Virus record (IMG/VR): IMGVR_UViG_3300046616_000205
Coordinates: 1 to 61,609 of that record
Origin: a virus
Strand: one strand, 5' to 3'
Length of the DNA stretch: 61,609 nucleotides
The notes under the pieces were generated by a model. That model did not search any database and was not told the origin of the DNA. It saw nothing but the letters and a program-made list of their open reading frames with translations. How positions within the stretch are numbered: the stretch's first letter is position 1; each line of letters starts with the position of its first letter. Below, one piece after another: positions 60,229-61,609 of this stretch. The position numbers were made by a program, and so were the translations under genes.

Positions 60229-60301
60229 TGCGCGGTAGTGGAGTTCGGTTCCATGCGGGGCTCATAATCCCGAGACACCGGTTCGAATCCGGTCTGCGCC
60301 A
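60229..60301 (+). tRNA. tRNA-fMet(CAT), initiator-like
   Basis: First acceptor pair is a T-C mismatch (initiator hallmark), D arm TGGAG TTCGGTT CCA like actinobacterial initiators, anticodon stem CGGGG/TCCCG, loop CTCATAA. CCA follows directly (60302-60304), the only clear encoded CCA in the array. Confidence 0.75.
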
Positions 60302-60325
60302 CCACTCACAAAAGAGAGGTCCCAC

Positions 60326-60736
60326 ATGAAGGTCAAGCATCTACTCGCAACAGGCGGTGTAGTTGCCGCTCTGGCCCTTAGTGGGGCCTCTGCTGTGTCT
60401 GCTACTCCCGACCGGAATTGCTCCGACTTCGAGCACCCAGTCATCATCGTCAACCACTACGACCCGAGTCACCTCGACAAGGACGGCGACGGCATCGGTT
60501 GCCAGGATCTACCAGGTGAACCTTCCACCTCGGATCTGTATGCCGATCTGAGGGATGAGGGCGATAGTACCCCTCAGCCGACCGTAACAGCGCCTTCCAC
60601 GACCCCTTCTGAGTTGGCTCACACGGGACTCGGCCCAACGGAGCACCCCGTCCGCTACATCGTTGCTAGCGTAGTACTAGTAGGCGCAGGACTAGTAGTT
60701 CGCTTCGTACCCAAGCGTAGTCGTAACACCCTGTAA
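60326..60736 (+). CDS. Secreted Excalibur-domain protein with LAxTG wall anchor
   Basis: 136 residues, AGAGAGG site. Signal peptide (KHLLATGGVVAALALSGASA, cleavage near VSA-TP), an Excalibur calcium-binding module (RNCSDF ... YDPSHLDKDGDGIGCQ, with DxDxDG), a Pro/Thr linker, then SELAHTG, a hydrophobic helix (YIVASVVLVGAGLVVRF) and a basic tail (VPKRSRN). LAxTG is the sorting signal used by class E sortases of Streptomyces, so the mature protein would be fixed to the cell wall. Confidence 0.85.
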   Translation: MKVKHLLATGGVVAALALSGASAVSATPDRNCSDFEHPVIIVNHYDPSHLDKDGDGIGCQDLPGEPSTSDLYADLRDEGDSTPQPTVTAPSTTPSELAHTGLGPTEHPVRYIVASVVLVGAGLVVRFVPKRSRNTL

Positions 60737-60803
60737 GAAAGGCTAACTACATGAGGATTCGCCCCGGCTAATCACTCCTTCTGTCAAGAAGGAGGTGATG
60801 CAA

Positions 60804-60923
60804 ATGCCAGGACCAATGTCCCGCCCAGATGGGCACAAGGAGACTCCCGCAGAGCGTGTAGCTCGTGGACGGAAGCTCCTGCGAGGGGAAACCCCTCGTT
60901 CAGGAAAGACCGCAAGGAAGTAG
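60804..60923 (+). CDS. Small basic protein
   Basis: 39 residues from ATG 60804, set by AAGGAGG 9 bases upstream (ATG 60798 is too close). MPGPMSRPDGHKETPAERVA then basic (RGRKLLRGETPRSGKTARK). Function unknown; next to the bidirectional terminator. Confidence 0.6.
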   Translation: MPGPMSRPDGHKETPAERVARGRKLLRGETPRSGKTARK

Positions 60924-60927
60924 GAAA

Positions 60928-60963
60928 GAGCCCCATGCCTGGGAGTCGTCAGGCATGGGGCTC
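60928..60963. terminator. Bidirectional terminator
   Basis: GAGCCCCATGCCTG / CAGGCATGGGGCTC, 14-bp stem flanked by AAA on the left and TTTTG on the right, between convergent genes. Confidence 0.9.
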
Positions 60964-60971
60964 TTTTGTTT

Positions 60972-61609
60972 TTAGGCCGCATCCACAACCCGAAATGGCG
61001 GTGTGGTTGCATCTACGTAATGGCAGGACCAGGTGACGGTGTAGACCGTCTGGCCATTCTTACTGTACCCGAATTCGATGTTGTCGATACTCAGGCACTT
61101 ACGCACAATCACCCGGCGCCTCTTGTGCTGTCCCCCAGGCAGGTAGCCGGGCTTCCAACCGTCCACGATAAGAGCCATGTAGGAGAGCTGGCTGGCCTCT
61201 GTACGGACGGCCGGAGCGTAAGCCGACCAGTTGACGCCCGCGCTTCCAGAGGTCGTATCGTTAAGCACATAGCCAAGGTTCAAGAGCGTTGGCTCAGCCA
61301 TTGACGTCTTGATCATTAGTCGACGCTTTTTCACTCGACGCATAGGCTGATCCGGTAGCTGTTTCAGATCAACTGTGATCCAGTCCTGCTCTACGCTTAG
61401 CTCTACGCCTCCGAGTGTCCCACCGAGGTCTGTCCAGACCCCAGAGTCGGGTGCAGTAGCTACAGCGCCGTTAGACGGTTCTACAGCCCCAAAGGGTGCG
61501 ATGTAGAGCGTAGCGGGACCCAAGACCAGAGAGCGTTCTGGAACCGAAGCCCCGAAGATGACGATGGACCAAGATTCACTGACACTCGGGGTATCAGAAT
61601 CCGATGGAG
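60972..61609 (-). CDS. Tail/virion protein, 5' part beyond window
   Basis: The frame stays open from the stop at 60972 to the right edge, so at least 212 residues are visible and the start is missing; a TTG at 61523 is only an internal codon. Beta-rich: SWSIVIFGASV, YIAPFGAVEPSNGAVATAPD, DSGVWTDLGGTLGGVELSVE, ASQLSYMALIVDGWKPGYLP, YTVTWSCHYVD. The GVELSVEQD-type strands and size fit a major tail-tube or similar virion protein. Leftward orientation marks the start of the structural block. Confidence 0.65.
   Translation of the reverse strand, partial: PSDSDTPSVSESWSIVIFGASVPERSLVLGPATLYIAPFGAVEPSNGAVATAPDSGVWTDLGGTLGGVELSVEQDWITVDLKQLPDQPMRRVKKRRLMIKTSMAEPTLLNLGYVLNDTTSGSAGVNWSAYAPAVRTEASQLSYMALIVDGWKPGYLPGGQHKRRRVIVRKCLSIDNIEFGYSKNGQTVYTVTWSCHYVDATTPPFRVVDAA

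Noticed and set aside
61523-61523. TTG at 61523 as the start of the last minus-strand gene
   Set aside because: The frame continues without a stop to the window edge with protein-like sequence, so the real start is outside.

Overview
This window looks like the interior of a large, tRNA-rich double-stranded DNA phage of Streptomyces, similar in style to the ~130 kb cluster BE-type siphophages. The phage call rests on long runs of tiny genes with ATGA, TGATG or TAATG overlaps, a family-A DNA polymerase with a RuvC resolvase, Cas4-like nuclease and Sak4-like ATPase, ThyX, a phage sigma factor, about 30 canonical tRNA genes and a tail-type protein at the right edge. The Streptomyces host is inferred from an SsgA-like cell-division protein, a TerD protein, a secreted GH16-like glycosidase and an LAxTG (sortase E-type) surface protein. 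No database search was possible, so names rest on motifs read by eye.

Layout. (1) 1-9080: small, mostly unrecognised genes, many with Cys pairs, opening with a MazG-like gene; the only long minus-strand gene here is the secreted GH16-like protein; the segment ends in a NUMOD4/HNH nuclease. (2) 9081-13802: gene-poor. It holds an 0.8 kb non-coding tract of operator-like palindromes and alternating purine-pyrimidine sequence, a minus-strand terminase-small-like gene, two helix-turn-helix genes with shared operator-like sites, and 1.4 kb of palindrome-rich non-coding DNA. (3) 13803-25838: small genes separated by recurring structured leader cassettes; includes ParB-like, SsgA-like, DUF932 and LuxR-type HTH genes. 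(4) 25831-35943: more small genes, a SprT-like protease, a WYL-like protein, a sigma factor and TerD. (5) 35957-39143: an IS110-type (Transposase_20) domain protein flanked on both sides by arrays of seven regularly spaced hairpins with covarying arms and an invariant loop core, then a SNF2-type helicase. (6) 39140-40929: six single-helix membrane microproteins around a coiled-coil membrane protein and a lipoprotein. (7) 41006-53211: replication, recombination and nucleotide metabolism: HNH, two dCMP deaminase-like proteins, Cas4-like exonuclease, Sak4-like ATPase, possible SSB, RuvC, ThyX, a dATP/dGTP diphosphohydrolase-like protein, DNA polymerase and a DEDD exonuclease. (8) 53271-60304: the tRNA array, with two HNH genes, one unrelated protein gene, and at least three tRNA genes whose 3' half lies upstream of the 5' half. 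(9) 60326-61609: the LAxTG protein, a small basic protein, a bidirectional terminator, and the 3' part of a minus-strand structural gene.

The two most unusual signals are the hairpin arrays around the Transposase_20-domain gene (36488-37646) and the permuted tRNA genes (56316-56578 and 58610-58687). The replication and nucleotide genes form one rightward block that would let the phage make dTMP, manage its nucleotide pool and recombine its DNA; the tRNA array and sigma factor would support translation and transcription.
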